64,000 bases of DNA from NCBI GenBank assembly GCA_027919835.1, contig JANVFP010000011.1:124001-188000 (forward strand), in the 5' to 3' direction. Under the pieces are notes generated by a model that saw only the letters and a list, made by a program, of their open reading frames with translations, searched no databases and was not told where the DNA came from. How positions within the stretch are numbered: the stretch's first letter is position 1; every line of letters starts with the position of its first letter. A program made the position numbers and the translations under genes. Shown piece after piece: positions 29,690-41,473 of the stretch. The stretch comes from Lentinula raphanica (lineage: Eukaryota; Basidiomycota; Agaricomycetes; Agaricales; Omphalotaceae).

Positions 29690-30068
29690 TAGTCCCGTAT
29701 GGGACTGTGAATCGTCGTAAGGTAAGAAAGTCGTTCAGACCTCAACTCCACGTAGGTCTGGCGTCGGAATACTGCTTGACATATTCCACCCAGAGACGAA
29801 AATTTCTGGTGGCGGTCCGGACGTTTGACCCTTCGTGTAGTGTTGGTTGTGTATATAAAATATGAAAAGAGAGAGAAAAGGAGATACAATATGAAACGGT
29901 CTAAGAAGAACAAGCAATGGAAAAGTCTACAGCTTAAGAGAACGACAACAAGAGTCCAGGGAAGGGAAGAAGGGTCCAGATCGGTACAGTCAACGCGCGA
30001 CGGAGTCGACATAACCCAGAGCGTCTGAATCTCCCTCTTCAGACTAGAAGAGGTTATCTATGGATGGG
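29690..30068 (-). other. 3' region of family A gene at 30069
   Basis: Similar to 27120-27502. It contains TGAATCGTCGTAAGGTAAG, GTAGGTCTGGCGTCGG, GGTGGCGGTCCGGACGTTTG and, on the minus strand, the pyrimidine-rich tract before AACCAACACTACACGAAGGG. Here the acceptor position reads ACACAACC instead of CTACAGAACC, so splicing may be lost. Confidence 0.45.
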
Positions 30069-30977
30069 CTAGTCGCGCATTCCCTGCAGAATTTTTGCTG
30101 CCGCCACTGCAGAAGGGCTGTACTCCCTATCCTGATCGTGGGGGACAAATCCAGAGGGGTTCGAGCTCGCATTGGGGTTTGAAGATTCACCGTCCGTCGC
30201 AGACTCAACTCCGGCGCTAGACTGAGTCTGCTGTGCACGGTGCTGTTTCCTCATCTTCCTGCGAGAATGACGGTTGCGGCATCCTTTTTGACGAACCCTG
30301 CGGAAATAACACGCTACGTATCTGGGGTCATCTGGGCCTGCCTTGAGGACGTCCAACGTCTCCGACGTCTCCAATGCCTTCGATTCGTCAAAGGTTTCTA
30401 TGAACAGACCCTCCGAACCAAAGTAGTGCAATGCAGCAAGGGAGAATGACTTGTCATCATCGAAGTCCCTCTTCAAGTTATCCTGCGACCACTTTCTGAG
30501 CTGCTCGATATTCTTGACAAATTCCAGGTCAGAATTGTACAATGACTTGGAAAATTGAGTATGCAGTCCCAAGTCTTCATAATAATCCAGATCAGTGTTT
30601 CTACCTTGACTATGTTGATCTTGTGGTGAGGAATTAGAGGGTGGAGCGCGTCGTTGAAAATGAGTTGGTTCCAAGGATGAAGGAGAAGTTGTGACATGTC
30701 CCTTGAATCGTGGAGGGACGGTTATGACATGCTCCTTGGATTCTATTTTCGTGTAGAAAAAGCACACATCAGGGCCAATGCACGTCGAGTGCTTTGCTGA
30801 TAGCCGTTCGGCGTGGCCTGCCTCCGGTTTCACCCATTCACCCTCTTGAGGACGTGCGGGGTTACTAGGTGCAAAAAGTCCAGCACGAAACGTCTTACGC
30901 TCTTCGCCCATCACCTTGACAACAGAAGCGAGAAGAGCGACAGCGACATAGAACCCGAATATAATTCGAGAGTGCAT
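30069..30977 (-). CDS. Family A secreted protein, single domain (302 aa)
   Basis: Intronless ORF starting MHSRIIFGFYVAVALLASVV, a likely signal peptide. Domain features: TFRAGLFAPSNPARPQEGEW, AERLSAKHSTCIGPDVCFFY, TKIESKEHVITVPPRF, LDYYEDLGLHTQFSKSLYNS, DLEFVKNIEQLRKWSQDNLK, DDKSFSLAALHYFGSEGLF. The C-terminus is shorter and Ser/Asn-rich, ending KILQGMRD. It has the same two-Cys pattern as the paralogues. Its unit (gene, doubled leader, promoter) repeats the neighbouring unit in the same direction, so the pair arose by a direct tandem duplication of about 2.55 kb. Confidence 0.82.
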   Translation of the reverse strand: MHSRIIFGFYVAVALLASVVKVMGEERKTFRAGLFAPSNPARPQEGEWVKPEAGHAERLSAKHSTCIGPDVCFFYTKIESKEHVITVPPRFKGHVTTSPSSLEPTHFQRRAPPSNSSPQDQHSQGRNTDLDYYEDLGLHTQFSKSLYNSDLEFVKNIEQLRKWSQDNLKRDFDDDKSFSLAALHYFGSEGLFIETFDESKALETSETLDVLKAGPDDPRYVACYFRRVRQKGCRNRHSRRKMRKQHRAQQTQSSAGVESATDGESSNPNASSNPSGFVPHDQDREYSPSAVAAAKILQGMRD

Positions 30978-31103
30978 TTTGGGTAATACGGTGTAGGAGG
31001 AGCACTGGCAGGGACAGATGGGGGGCTCGAGTTGTAGGGTAAGATGGGGTGGGTGGTCAATGATGTTGGAAGCACGAGTTACAGCAAGTTATTGTCGGTT
31101 CAA

Positions 31104-31345
31104 CTGTATATTCAAGACTCTGAGTGGGAGAGTGAAAGACAAAGACTACCAAGTGCTTACCGGACCAGCGTTGAAGACAACGAAAAGGACAGCAAATAGT
31201 CGATGGGTAAATGGGCTGAGGGAAAATTTGGGGGATGTCGGAAGCACGAGTTCGACTAAATTATTGTCGGTTCAACTGTATTCTCAAAACTTCAGTCCGG
31301 AAGTAAAAAAAAGTTTTCAAGTGCTTACCGGACCAGCGCTGGAGC
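31104..31345 (-). promoter_or_regulatory. Two tandem spliced-leader copies upstream of family A gene at 30069
   Basis: Same arrangement as at 28577-28810: introns at 31160-31104 (57 nt) and 31328-31276 (53 nt), each preceded by CGCTGGTCCG and followed by TTGAACCGACAATAA. The doubling therefore happened before the tandem duplication of the whole unit. Confidence 0.65.
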
Positions 31346-31399
31346 AAGACAACGAGGAAAAAAAACAGATGCTATGAGTGGAAAGAGATGAAGCCTGAA

Positions 31400-31920
31400 G
31401 AAGTTGGAATGCGTTGGTTTATTTGCCTGGCCAAATTATCTCGCTGAGTCTGCGGAGTTTCATCAAGCCAGTGCACCGCCTTTGATGAAAACTTGTTCCA
31501 ATTCCGGCCTTGCCTCTCCTTGCCTTGAGGTGGGTTTTCTTCGTTTCCTCCATTCATCAAGCATGTAGTATAGTCATACAGCAACTTGTAGGGCCTACAC
31601 TCTCGTAAGGTACTTTTGACTGGTTCTGAAAGATATCCCCAGGCTTACCTCCTCCGCCTCCGAGTTTTTAAAACACTCAGACTGCCCTGATGACTGGCAT
31701 CTGGCGTAACCTGCTCGTATCCGTCCGATGGCCCATTGGTTGTCCTAGGTGACTGTCAGAGTGCAGATACATTCAAGAAATTCTGCAAGGATGCATTATG
31801 AATAGCCAGACGACGTGATAGACAAAGAAAGTTCCATGAGCCTCGAGTCGGAGGTGGTGGTTGGTGAATGAGTAGCAGCTTTCGGCAGGTCTTCGGCTCC
31901 AGCGCTTCTTGAGCGCTTAT
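31400..31920 (-). promoter_or_regulatory. Family A promoter module of the gene at 30069
   Basis: Minus-strand landmarks: AGCGCTCAAGAAGCGCT (31917-31901), ACCAATGGGCCATCGGACGG near 31730, GATGAAACTCCGCAGACTC near 31460, and TTTGGCCAGGCAAATAAACC (31437-31418), which includes a TATA-like AAATAAA. Confidence 0.58.
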
Positions 31921-33255
31921 TTACCAAACCTCCTCAGGAGTCATCTGCAGCGATCTGCTACCGTCTCAAACTTAATTCTATCCATACTGTTTGGTTTTCT
32001 TCTATTTCTCACTGAAAATGCTGGTATCCAACAGAGCGTCGATTGTCTTTCACGTAAGTCTGGTTGAGTTCCGAGTCGGTGACTCGTGCGACAACCTGAG
32101 ACAGTCAATACCTTTCTCAGTTCTGAATCTTGTATCATATATGGCTGACCTCCATTCGCAGCATTGTCAATGCCAGGCTCTCACTGGAAGAAGACATGAA
32201 CGAACACGAAGAGCCTTGTTGGAAAAATGTGAGAACTTGAATCAGCTCGCCTGATAACACTGAACAGCCTTCGAAGTTTAAAAGAACTGACTACGTTGAG
32301 CTCAACTATCAATCGCATATCATCAGTAGTCATACCACGAAATTATCCACCGTTTGACCTACTCCCACAACCACAATCCCTCCGAGTAGCCCTGCCATTT
32401 CCCCCTCTTCGAGATAACAAGACGGTCTGTTCTTGATGACCTCCTCTACGATTTAAACAACTCAACGCGTAGCGCAAAGTTTTTGCGTTGCATAGTCCAG
32501 AACGGAAGCTGACTCCAACTGTCAGTAGTCGTGACGATTGAAGAAGATTCTGCTTTCGACGAAAAACCATTGTCGAGTGGAAGAGATGACTACGATACTT
32601 AGGAAAAGACTTTAGACTTACCGTGAGTTACTGCCTTTCAATGGCACTCTTTAGAACTGACCATGTATGATCAGCGTAGTGTGGCGTAAGTACAACTCGG
32701 TGTAATGCAGTTCAATGCCCTGCTTACTTGAGTTTCTAGAGAGACAAAGCGATAGAAATACTAGTATGAGGTGCTATATATGGACATCTGCAGATCGTGA
32801 CGGCAACAAAAATGTCGACTCACGAAGAACTATCATGGCCCATAGATCTCTAAGAGGATCATATAGGCTCGTACTATAGACTCCCGCATACCTCTCAAAT
32901 TGGCACTGCGGAGTCATGATTCAGTATCTCCCCTACTGGAAGCCATTGCTGCTGGCATTGCTGGACGATTCAGAGCTGTATACTCGGAGGTTTCCAAGAG
33001 ACAAGACAATCGGAGAGGTTGGGTGGGACCGGTTGAAGAAAGGACTGTATTTCCTTGAAGACGATGGGATGTAGAGAGACATTATGTATTCACTCTAGGA
33101 CTTAGACGAGCTACTTCAAGCTCAAGCGGGTAGACAGTCAGTACGCATTGCAGTCTGCAGATTAGAATAGACACCAAGGCGAGGTATCGGCTTTTGTTCG
33201 AATTCCACTGTCCAGTATATTCTATATACTTATACCACATAGTACTACAACAACA
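31921..33255. other. Spacer without a recognised gene
   Basis: The part to about 32250 continues the family A upstream similarity (CTCTCACTGGAAGAAGACAT near 32174 against CTCTCACTGGAAGCAGACAT near 29381). From 32260 to 33255 I see only short ORFs. An open stretch near 32925-33050 reading PLLEAIAAGIAGRFRAVYSE in one frame could be a remnant of some coding sequence but matches nothing I know. Confidence 0.4.
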
Positions 33256-34071
33256 TCAAGACAAACTACTTCCCCTACTTGCCACTGCCCCCACCGGCGT
33301 CAATGCCTTCAGCAATTCGTTGGCACGAGCTGCATTCCAGCTGGTCTTAAAATGCAACCCGGCAGTATACAATTCAGAATTAGCATCAATAAAATCATGT
33401 ATCGATTTCGCCACGGCATGTATTTTATGAAGCTCAACCTGATGGGCAATGTTTGGTGCCCGTTCAATTGAATCAAGTTCATTCGTCTGTTGTCTTATCA
33501 TATCGTTGAAGGCGGTGTTAATCTGAACAGTCAGAAGAACAGAGAATGATTAACGGGAATAACAATTTGTCAGAGTTGAATGCAAACCTGTTGATCTGTC
33601 AGCCCTTGACGTCGCATTTCTTGTAGAGTGAACTGAGATGTGCCAATCATGCTACTGAGCCTCTAGAGAATAAGTGTGTACAAAACCGACGATCAGCATA
33701 AATTAGTGGCAGGATGAGGAACAGGAATAGGACCATCCACTCACCTCCTTGATCTCAGCCTGGGCTTTGTCACGTTCAGTGACCTGAAAAAATTGTGTTG
33801 GTTGAGGTTAGAACTGGTGCATCGAGACTTCTAAGACACGTACTTCTGCGTTAGTTCGACGAACAAGATTTGGAAGTTCAACCGCATGACGTTGGAGGTC
33901 CGACAGTAATCCCTTTTCAGGCGGAGAAGAGCGAGCATGCAAACCCCGAGCTTCAGTCGGGAGCAGACTGGAGCTCATCGGAAGGGGAGTAGGGGCAGCA
34001 AGAACACCGGAAGAAATGGTCGCTCCGAGAAACAGAAGAGTGAGTGCTCGAGATGGCGTTGGACGAATCAT
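33256..34071 (-). CDS. Small secreted protein, helical, function unknown
   Basis: Four exons join in frame. Exon 1 starts at ATG 34071 (an upstream in-frame GTG is not needed) and encodes a signal peptide (MIRPTPSRALTLLFLGATIS, with cleavage likely after ...GVLAAP). Introns GTACGT...TCAG, GTGAGT...CTAG and GTTTGC...TCAG connect ...RRTNAE, VTERDKAQAEIKE, RLSSMIGTSQFTLQEMRRQG and the last exon starting INTAFNDMIRQQTNELDSIE. The total is about 200 aa. The mature part is mostly charged and amphipathic helix. It has no Cys-rich pattern and no motif I can name. It sits in the duplicated zone but I see no second copy in the window. Confidence 0.72.
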
Positions 34072-34994
34072 AGCAGACACTGCTGTACTAGTGTTCCAAA
34101 GTGAATGGAGATGAATGGGCGATGAACGTTTTAAGAGAAGAATTGTGCGTGGGTTGTAGTTCTGTGAGGAGACCAGCTCTGAGGGGCAATGGGCGTTATC
34201 GTTTGGGCTTTATGTACAGTATAGCAGCTCGGTCGGAAAATGTCGGGTTATGTCCCATCAATCGAAAAGATGCTCGATACCGTTCTTCACCAAAATTCGC
34301 TCATATTATTAAGAGCTCATGCACAAGCATACACATGAGTTGGTTCGGTATGCGATGCGATAGGATCTATGAGGATCTATGTATCATCTGAAACGATACG
34401 ACAATTGAACAGCCCTGCTCAATACTGATGGTTCATTCTTGTCCTTAGACTCACCTTTCTCGATATCTGCTATGCATCTGCAGTATGCACTGGTCTATTT
34501 GAAGGGAAAGCGAAGGATCTTCCAAGGTTTTCTTGACGAATGTCAACCAAGCCAGATGTGCTTCGGAAAAAGGCTGAAACCTGAAACATTTCAATTAGCC
34601 TTAACAACGCTTGTAGGGAATGGTGACACTCATGCAGCCCTGATGCAGCCCAATGGAGATGGAAACAGATGGGACCGCTTGTAGCCGCTTGAGCACAGCG
34701 ATTTTGCAACTCCCTCATCAGGTCCTATCAAAGCTCATCGATTCGCCCTCCTCAGGCTGCAAAACAAAGCCTACGGGAAGTCATGCATTCATGACTTCAA
34801 ATGAGGCAGTACTATCAATGTGGAATTGATGAAAGACTGAGAGTTGAATCTCAAGACTAACAATTCACTATAAAGTGTGCAATGATCAATCCAGCGATGG
34901 AGCTTGATGGCTGCCATGTTTCAATCTTGAATCGGTCCCCACTCAAATCCGGCTTCGTAGAGTAGTGAGTGGGTCATTCTACTCACGGTAAACC
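34072..34994. other. Spacer between the small secreted protein gene and the F-box stub
   Basis: No convincing ORF, RNA gene or repeat. It includes the promoter of the gene at 33256-34071; I see no clear TATA signal. Confidence 0.4.
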
Positions 34995-35420
34995 CAGAAC
35001 AGAACTCGATCGGAACGTCGTATATCGTGCGAACAGTTCTCCTAATGCGTCTTGCATAGTAGCTGTGTAGGTATTTCAGCCCAGAGAGAACGACTTGCAT
35101 CTTCTCTCTCTCGAATTCTGGCTCGCGAGACTATATTTCAGCGTGTCAGAAACAACTTTCGATCGAGAGGCAAAGAAACCTTACAGGGTTTTTGTAAATG
35201 AGGACTCGGAGGAGGGGCAAGGGACGTTACTCGAAATTACAGAGCTCTATCCATGATAGAGCCTCCCAGTCTAGCGTCTGCTGAGATCGAGGAGTGCAGA
35301 GGCGACTTCGCTGTGAATGAATGCCGTGGTGACTGAGTGGAAAGAATACCAAAACACATCGTTTTTCCGAAGCACTGTCGTATCCATCATCGGAGTTCGT
35401 GCGAAGTTCCTCGACCATGA
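34995..35420 (-). pseudogene. Truncated third F-box locus: promoter, leader and about 70 bases of coding sequence
   Basis: The minus strand reads GCATTAGGAGAACTGTTCGC, then GATATACGACGTTCCGATCG, against CTCATTAGGAGAACTGTTCGC and CTATACACGACCTTCCTGTCG at the start of F-box gene 2. Similarity ends where the F-box begins. Upstream, the leader with CTGTAAGGTTTC (about 35190), CCTTGCCCCTCCTCCGAGTCC (about 35220) and the GTGCGAAGTTCCTCGACCA block (about 35420) are retained. Position next to the IDO gene mirrors the order in the two other blocks. Confidence 0.7.
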
Positions 35421-36289
35421 ATCTCCTTCATTCCCACATTCATGTTCCCTCTTGATGCACACAAACTGTATGACTTCGACCTGGTCAGAGGGAGTTCGAG
35501 CGAAATAGCTGAAGCGGCTGGCCGCCTCGCGATCAAAGCAATCTAAAGCAATGCAGAATTGCCAATGCTAACTTTTGTCTTGAATGATTGTGTTTTTGTG
35601 TTTGCACTGCACTTCTAATTTTCAGTACAAGGTGAATGTTGCACGAATCACTCGCCGCCACCTCCAATACCGGTTTTGTAAAGGAGCGATGAAGGGTGCC
35701 AGTACGTTAGTCGTGGAGATATTGAAGTAGAGGCGTGGTATTGGGCGCTTAAGCTCTTGAAGAAGCGCTCAGAGTCTCCTAGTAAGAGTTGACAACGTTA
35801 AAGGTTCAAATGTTCGATCGTTCAAACTCAAAGCAGGCTGAAAGTCCACTTGGCAGTGGACCAACCTTGTTCAGATTGGATGTTCAGGAATTCCGATAGA
35901 TACTATATGTAGATGAATCTTATTAAGTTATATGTACAGTGTAAGTACACCGACAGTGAGTGTGCCCGAAACATGGAATGGAGAAAAGCAAGATGGAATG
36001 AAGGCAAAAACTAGCGAGAATGGAATCAAAGATGTCAGGATGGAATGGAGGAAAGCAACTTGAATGGAGGATGCGGAGGTCTAGTAGGTATTCAGAAGAA
36101 TGATGATGTCTAGTATAAATCGAGCTTGGGCTGAGATGTACAATTCATGAGTAGATGATACGAACATTCCAAGAAAGAGCCTGAGGGAACTGCTTGATCT
36201 GAGAGATGGAATGATTGGAGAGAATGATAGACGGTCCAGAGTACGTGCCACTAGTACGTGCAGCCACTTGGAACAGATCCCCCTAGCAA
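35421..36289. other. Spacer between the F-box stub and IDO
   Basis: To about 35650 it keeps the far-upstream similarity of the F-box loci (CCTCGCGATCAAAGCAAT). The motif GGGCGCTTAAGCTCTTGAAGAAGCGCTC at 35743-35770 resembles the family A AGCGCT repeat. No gene is seen. Confidence 0.4.
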
Positions 36290-37822
36290 TCATTTCGTCT
36301 CCCTGAGACGTACGGACAACATTTCTTTGAGATGATCAACCATCGCATTATCGTTCGAAACTTGAACCGAGTCGTCTTTGACAACCGATTTGCCTGCAGT
36401 CATTTTATTTCGTTCGGGCCTATAGACTTGATATCGCTGCATCCGTCGCATATGGCCCATCCGCCAGAGCTGCGTGGGGGGCAAAGAGAGTTAAATTTAG
36501 GTCAAAGTGATGATTGAGTCGAGAGACTCTTACTCGAAGTTGTGTAACCATATGCTCTAGCTGTTTGATAACCTCTTCGTTGCCCTTCTCCTGCGCCAAC
36601 GCACGGATATCAAACTTCCGTAGGGAATTGAGCCAATTTCGTTGAGCAAGAGGGAGATGTAAAGATTCCTCCTTCTCCGTTGGCCACGGCCGGATACCCA
36701 GGAAACTGTCGAGCGTTCGTATCAGGATATTCTGACCACCAGAGACCCCATTGATACCATCCAGCGTCCAGCCTTGGAACCCTTGGCAGTACGGGAGCCA
36801 AAGAGAAGGCACGAGGTTGTAGTCATTCATGTTGTCGTAAAAGTGCTTGAACGCCACTTTTAGTTCCTCGTTAGCGGTTCGGAGCGTGGAAATGGTGGAG
36901 GGGAAGTCTTCGTTCTCGAGATGCAGGGCTGCTTGAGCTATGTGTCGATACATTGGAAGAGCCTAGTACACGGTTCTTGGTTAGCCAATGATTGATGATG
37001 ATGATGAATGTTGAAGATGGAAGAGTCATTTACCTTGTCTTCCACTTCGACGAATAACAGACCATTCCAAAGTTCCGTCCGATTATGATCTTCGCCCATG
37101 CCCGAGGTGATGCTGTAAACTATCTCACGTCGGTCATCGAGGTTGTAGTAAGAGTTGGAGGAAAGGCTGCCTCCAGGAGATGTGATTCCTACTCGTGATT
37201 GGATGTACGGCCACGGTACATTGAGTTCACGAGGGAACTGAAGGGTTTTCTCATTCTGCGCTTCACGTACAACAGGTAAGATGCCCCATCTGTTCGGATA
37301 TCAATGATTCAGTAATGGTATACGCCTTTCGGAACATTCATGAACGTACCGATAAGCATGCCTCAGCGAAGCAACACAAGAATAAAACCCTAACCAACCA
37401 CTCATAGGCATGAGTTCGCTCTCGTTCCTGGAACATTCCTCCAATGTCTCGCACACGTCAGGAATCGAAACCTCTTCCTCGAGGAGAGCGACCATCAGCG
37501 CACGAGTCTTGTTGATGAGCCGACGATTCTCAGCGTCGTCCAGCGATGACTCGCGAACAGGAAGAAAAGGGGCTATTCTCTGGTAGACGACGTTGTAGGG
37601 TCTTAGCGCAGGAGGCCAAGACTCGGCATGGGTAGCTTTCGGAGGCCAGGCATTGCCACTGTTCGTGACGAGCTCAGCGAGACGAGCTGAGATGTAATGC
37701 TGGTTTCCTTCTTGAACGATCTGTTTGTAAAGAAGAGACCGTTGGTGTTCGATGCTAGGTTCTGAGTCTGAGGCTTGTGGACTAGGACTGAAGGAGGAGA
37801 ACCACGAGAGCAGAGAGGCCAT
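36290..37822 (-). CDS. Fungal indoleamine 2,3-dioxygenase-like protein
   Basis: Four exons join in frame, with introns GTACGT...ACAG after ...RHAYR, GTAAAT...CTAG after ...VEVEDK and GTAAGA...GCAG after ...VTQLR. The product is about 440 aa, starting MASLLSWFSSFSPSPQ (ATG 37822; an in-frame ATG at 37852 is possible). IDO family blocks are visible: LRPYNVVYQRIAPFLPV, GFYSCVASLRHAYR, PVVREAQNEKTLQFPRELNV, LPYCQGFQGW, SGGQNILIRTLDSFLGI, and the C-terminal helix RMGHMRRMQRYQ, whose His is at the position of the proximal haem ligand. The family opens the indole ring of tryptophan with O2 to N-formylkynurenine; activity here is untested. Broken fragments of the same gene lie at 22640, 26680 and 29500. 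Confidence 0.85.
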
Positions 37823-39252
37823 GAAGGATGGGTTGGCTTGGAATAAAATCAAGAATGGTCAGTCTGAAATAAAAAGTGGATACATATAAAGCAGGAACAA
37901 GTTTAGCTAGATCCGATCGACGCTTGGTTTACATTTCATCATCTCGAGTTTTTTGAAGTACCCGGTTTTAGGGGCCGATAGCTAAACCCAAAGGCTTCGC
38001 GTGGAATCTCTTGATTTCTTTTGAATCGACCGGGACCAGGTTAACTGTATAGACGATACGATGGACTCTATATATCCTTCGGTCACTGTTTCGTCGTCGT
38101 ACGCTATACGCGATCCACGATGTATTTCGGTTACTCCGGGGGTCACTGATAGCGAAAAGAGAGTTCACAAATGGTTATCGCCATACGTACTAGCCAATTG
38201 CGAGTGCCTTCCTGCGAGACCGTCCGAGCGGATTGACGCTCCAAACTTCAAAAAGCACCCCGTTATTCATAACCCGGAAGGATCTTGAATGGTTCGACAA
38301 AGCGAAGGAAAATAGAAAAAAAAACACAGACACACTCTGCAGGCGCAAAGATAAAGTAAGCTTTGCCCACGGACCACGTTCGTACAACTCTTGATAAGAT
38401 CCATCCGTGAAGGAAAATCCGTGGCCGTGGTTCAAAAGAGAAGGGGTGCCTCTCTAGATCCGAATTGAGGGTTGTTCGTCAGAGATGATATGTCTAAAAA
38501 GTGACGTTCAGAATTAACAGAGGGTACCTCTTGAGTAAAGGACCCTAGGGAAAAGTACACGAGAGAAATTCGTTATCTAGAATGCAGTGCGCCACACAGA
38601 ATGAAGGAATAACATTTGTATGACGTTTTCGTTAGGCGACGTATGTTTAGCAGAAGAAAACATGCCTCAAGGACTTGGAAGCGAGTTACATTCTGCTCGT
38701 GCTTGTTATACACATCGGTATTGATTGAAGACGTATGTTACGCTTGGGATGGACACCTAAGAAGAACGGGTGAAATGTACACGACTGAACACATACACAC
38801 TATACACGTCGAATTGAGTGGGAGGTTTTATAAAGTTAGTGAGATAAAAGGGTAGTATTATTTGATTCTGTCATTGAAGAGAGAGTTGAAACTTGAAAAG
38901 GATATGCATGTTTGGGTTCAAGAAGGTCCGTGTATGATTGAACGAGAACGAAAGGAAAGGTGGATACTTTAAACAACTTGAAATGGGAAAAAGAACTTTG
39001 AGACATGAGACTTGAGTCAGGAATGGAATGGAATAAACCATTTCGTTTCGCGAACAAACAACACGAGAAAAAGCTTTAAGTCTAACTCTTTAGAGAGCCG
39101 ATTTGCGAATTACAACATCTCAAAAGCAAGAGATCGGAAGGACGAGAGAAACCGGAAGAATAAGTAAAATGCACCTGGTATAGTACGAATCATCGGTTGG
39201 AAGGGGGGAGGGGAGTTCGTCATGATGCTTCATGATGAGGGAGGAGAGGGTT
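37823..39252. other. Spacer between IDO and HOG1
   Basis: No convincing gene on either strand. Several short ORFs lack recognisable motifs. The first 100 bases should hold the IDO promoter (GTATATAAAG-like signal TTTATATG on the plus strand near 37883). The last 200 bases are the HOG1 3' flank. Confidence 0.4.
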
Positions 39253-41224
<1,972 letters not shown>

Positions 41225-41473
41225 TTCCGTTCGTTCTTGTTGATGGTCGTGGAGAGAGAGAGAGAGAGAGATGCGGCGGCCAGACAGCGATGGATCGAAA
41301 TTTGTTGGTTGAGAGAGGGCCGATGGAAAGAAATTGAGGATAGTCTCTGCAACAGTCAGCAGAGGAATCGGATGGTAAGAGAGAGAAGAGCGAAAAAAAG
41401 CCATCAACTTGGAGCACTCTGTTGTGATAAACGTCATCGTTTTACGTACAAACTCTTTCTTGATCAAACTCTC
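41225..41473. promoter_or_regulatory. Divergent HOG1-MCR1 promoter with a (GA)10 tract
   Basis: Only 249 bases separate the two start codons. A GA microsatellite at 41252-41271 (CT-rich on the HOG1 strand) lies about 30 bases from the HOG1 ATG. Such tracts are common in basidiomycete core promoters in place of a TATA box. Confidence 0.55.

Noticed and set aside
10331..30977. Family A as a toxin, killer or heterokaryon-incompatibility protein
   Set aside because: Only secretion and rapid duplication are visible; no known toxin or incompatibility domain is recognisable.
32343..32570. Minus-strand ORF with a Gly/Arg/Cys-rich end
   Set aside because: No homologous copy, no splice context and no motif; probably chance.
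34072..34080. Start of the small secreted protein at an upstream GTG
   Set aside because: ATG at 34071 begins a good signal peptide; nothing supports GTG initiation.
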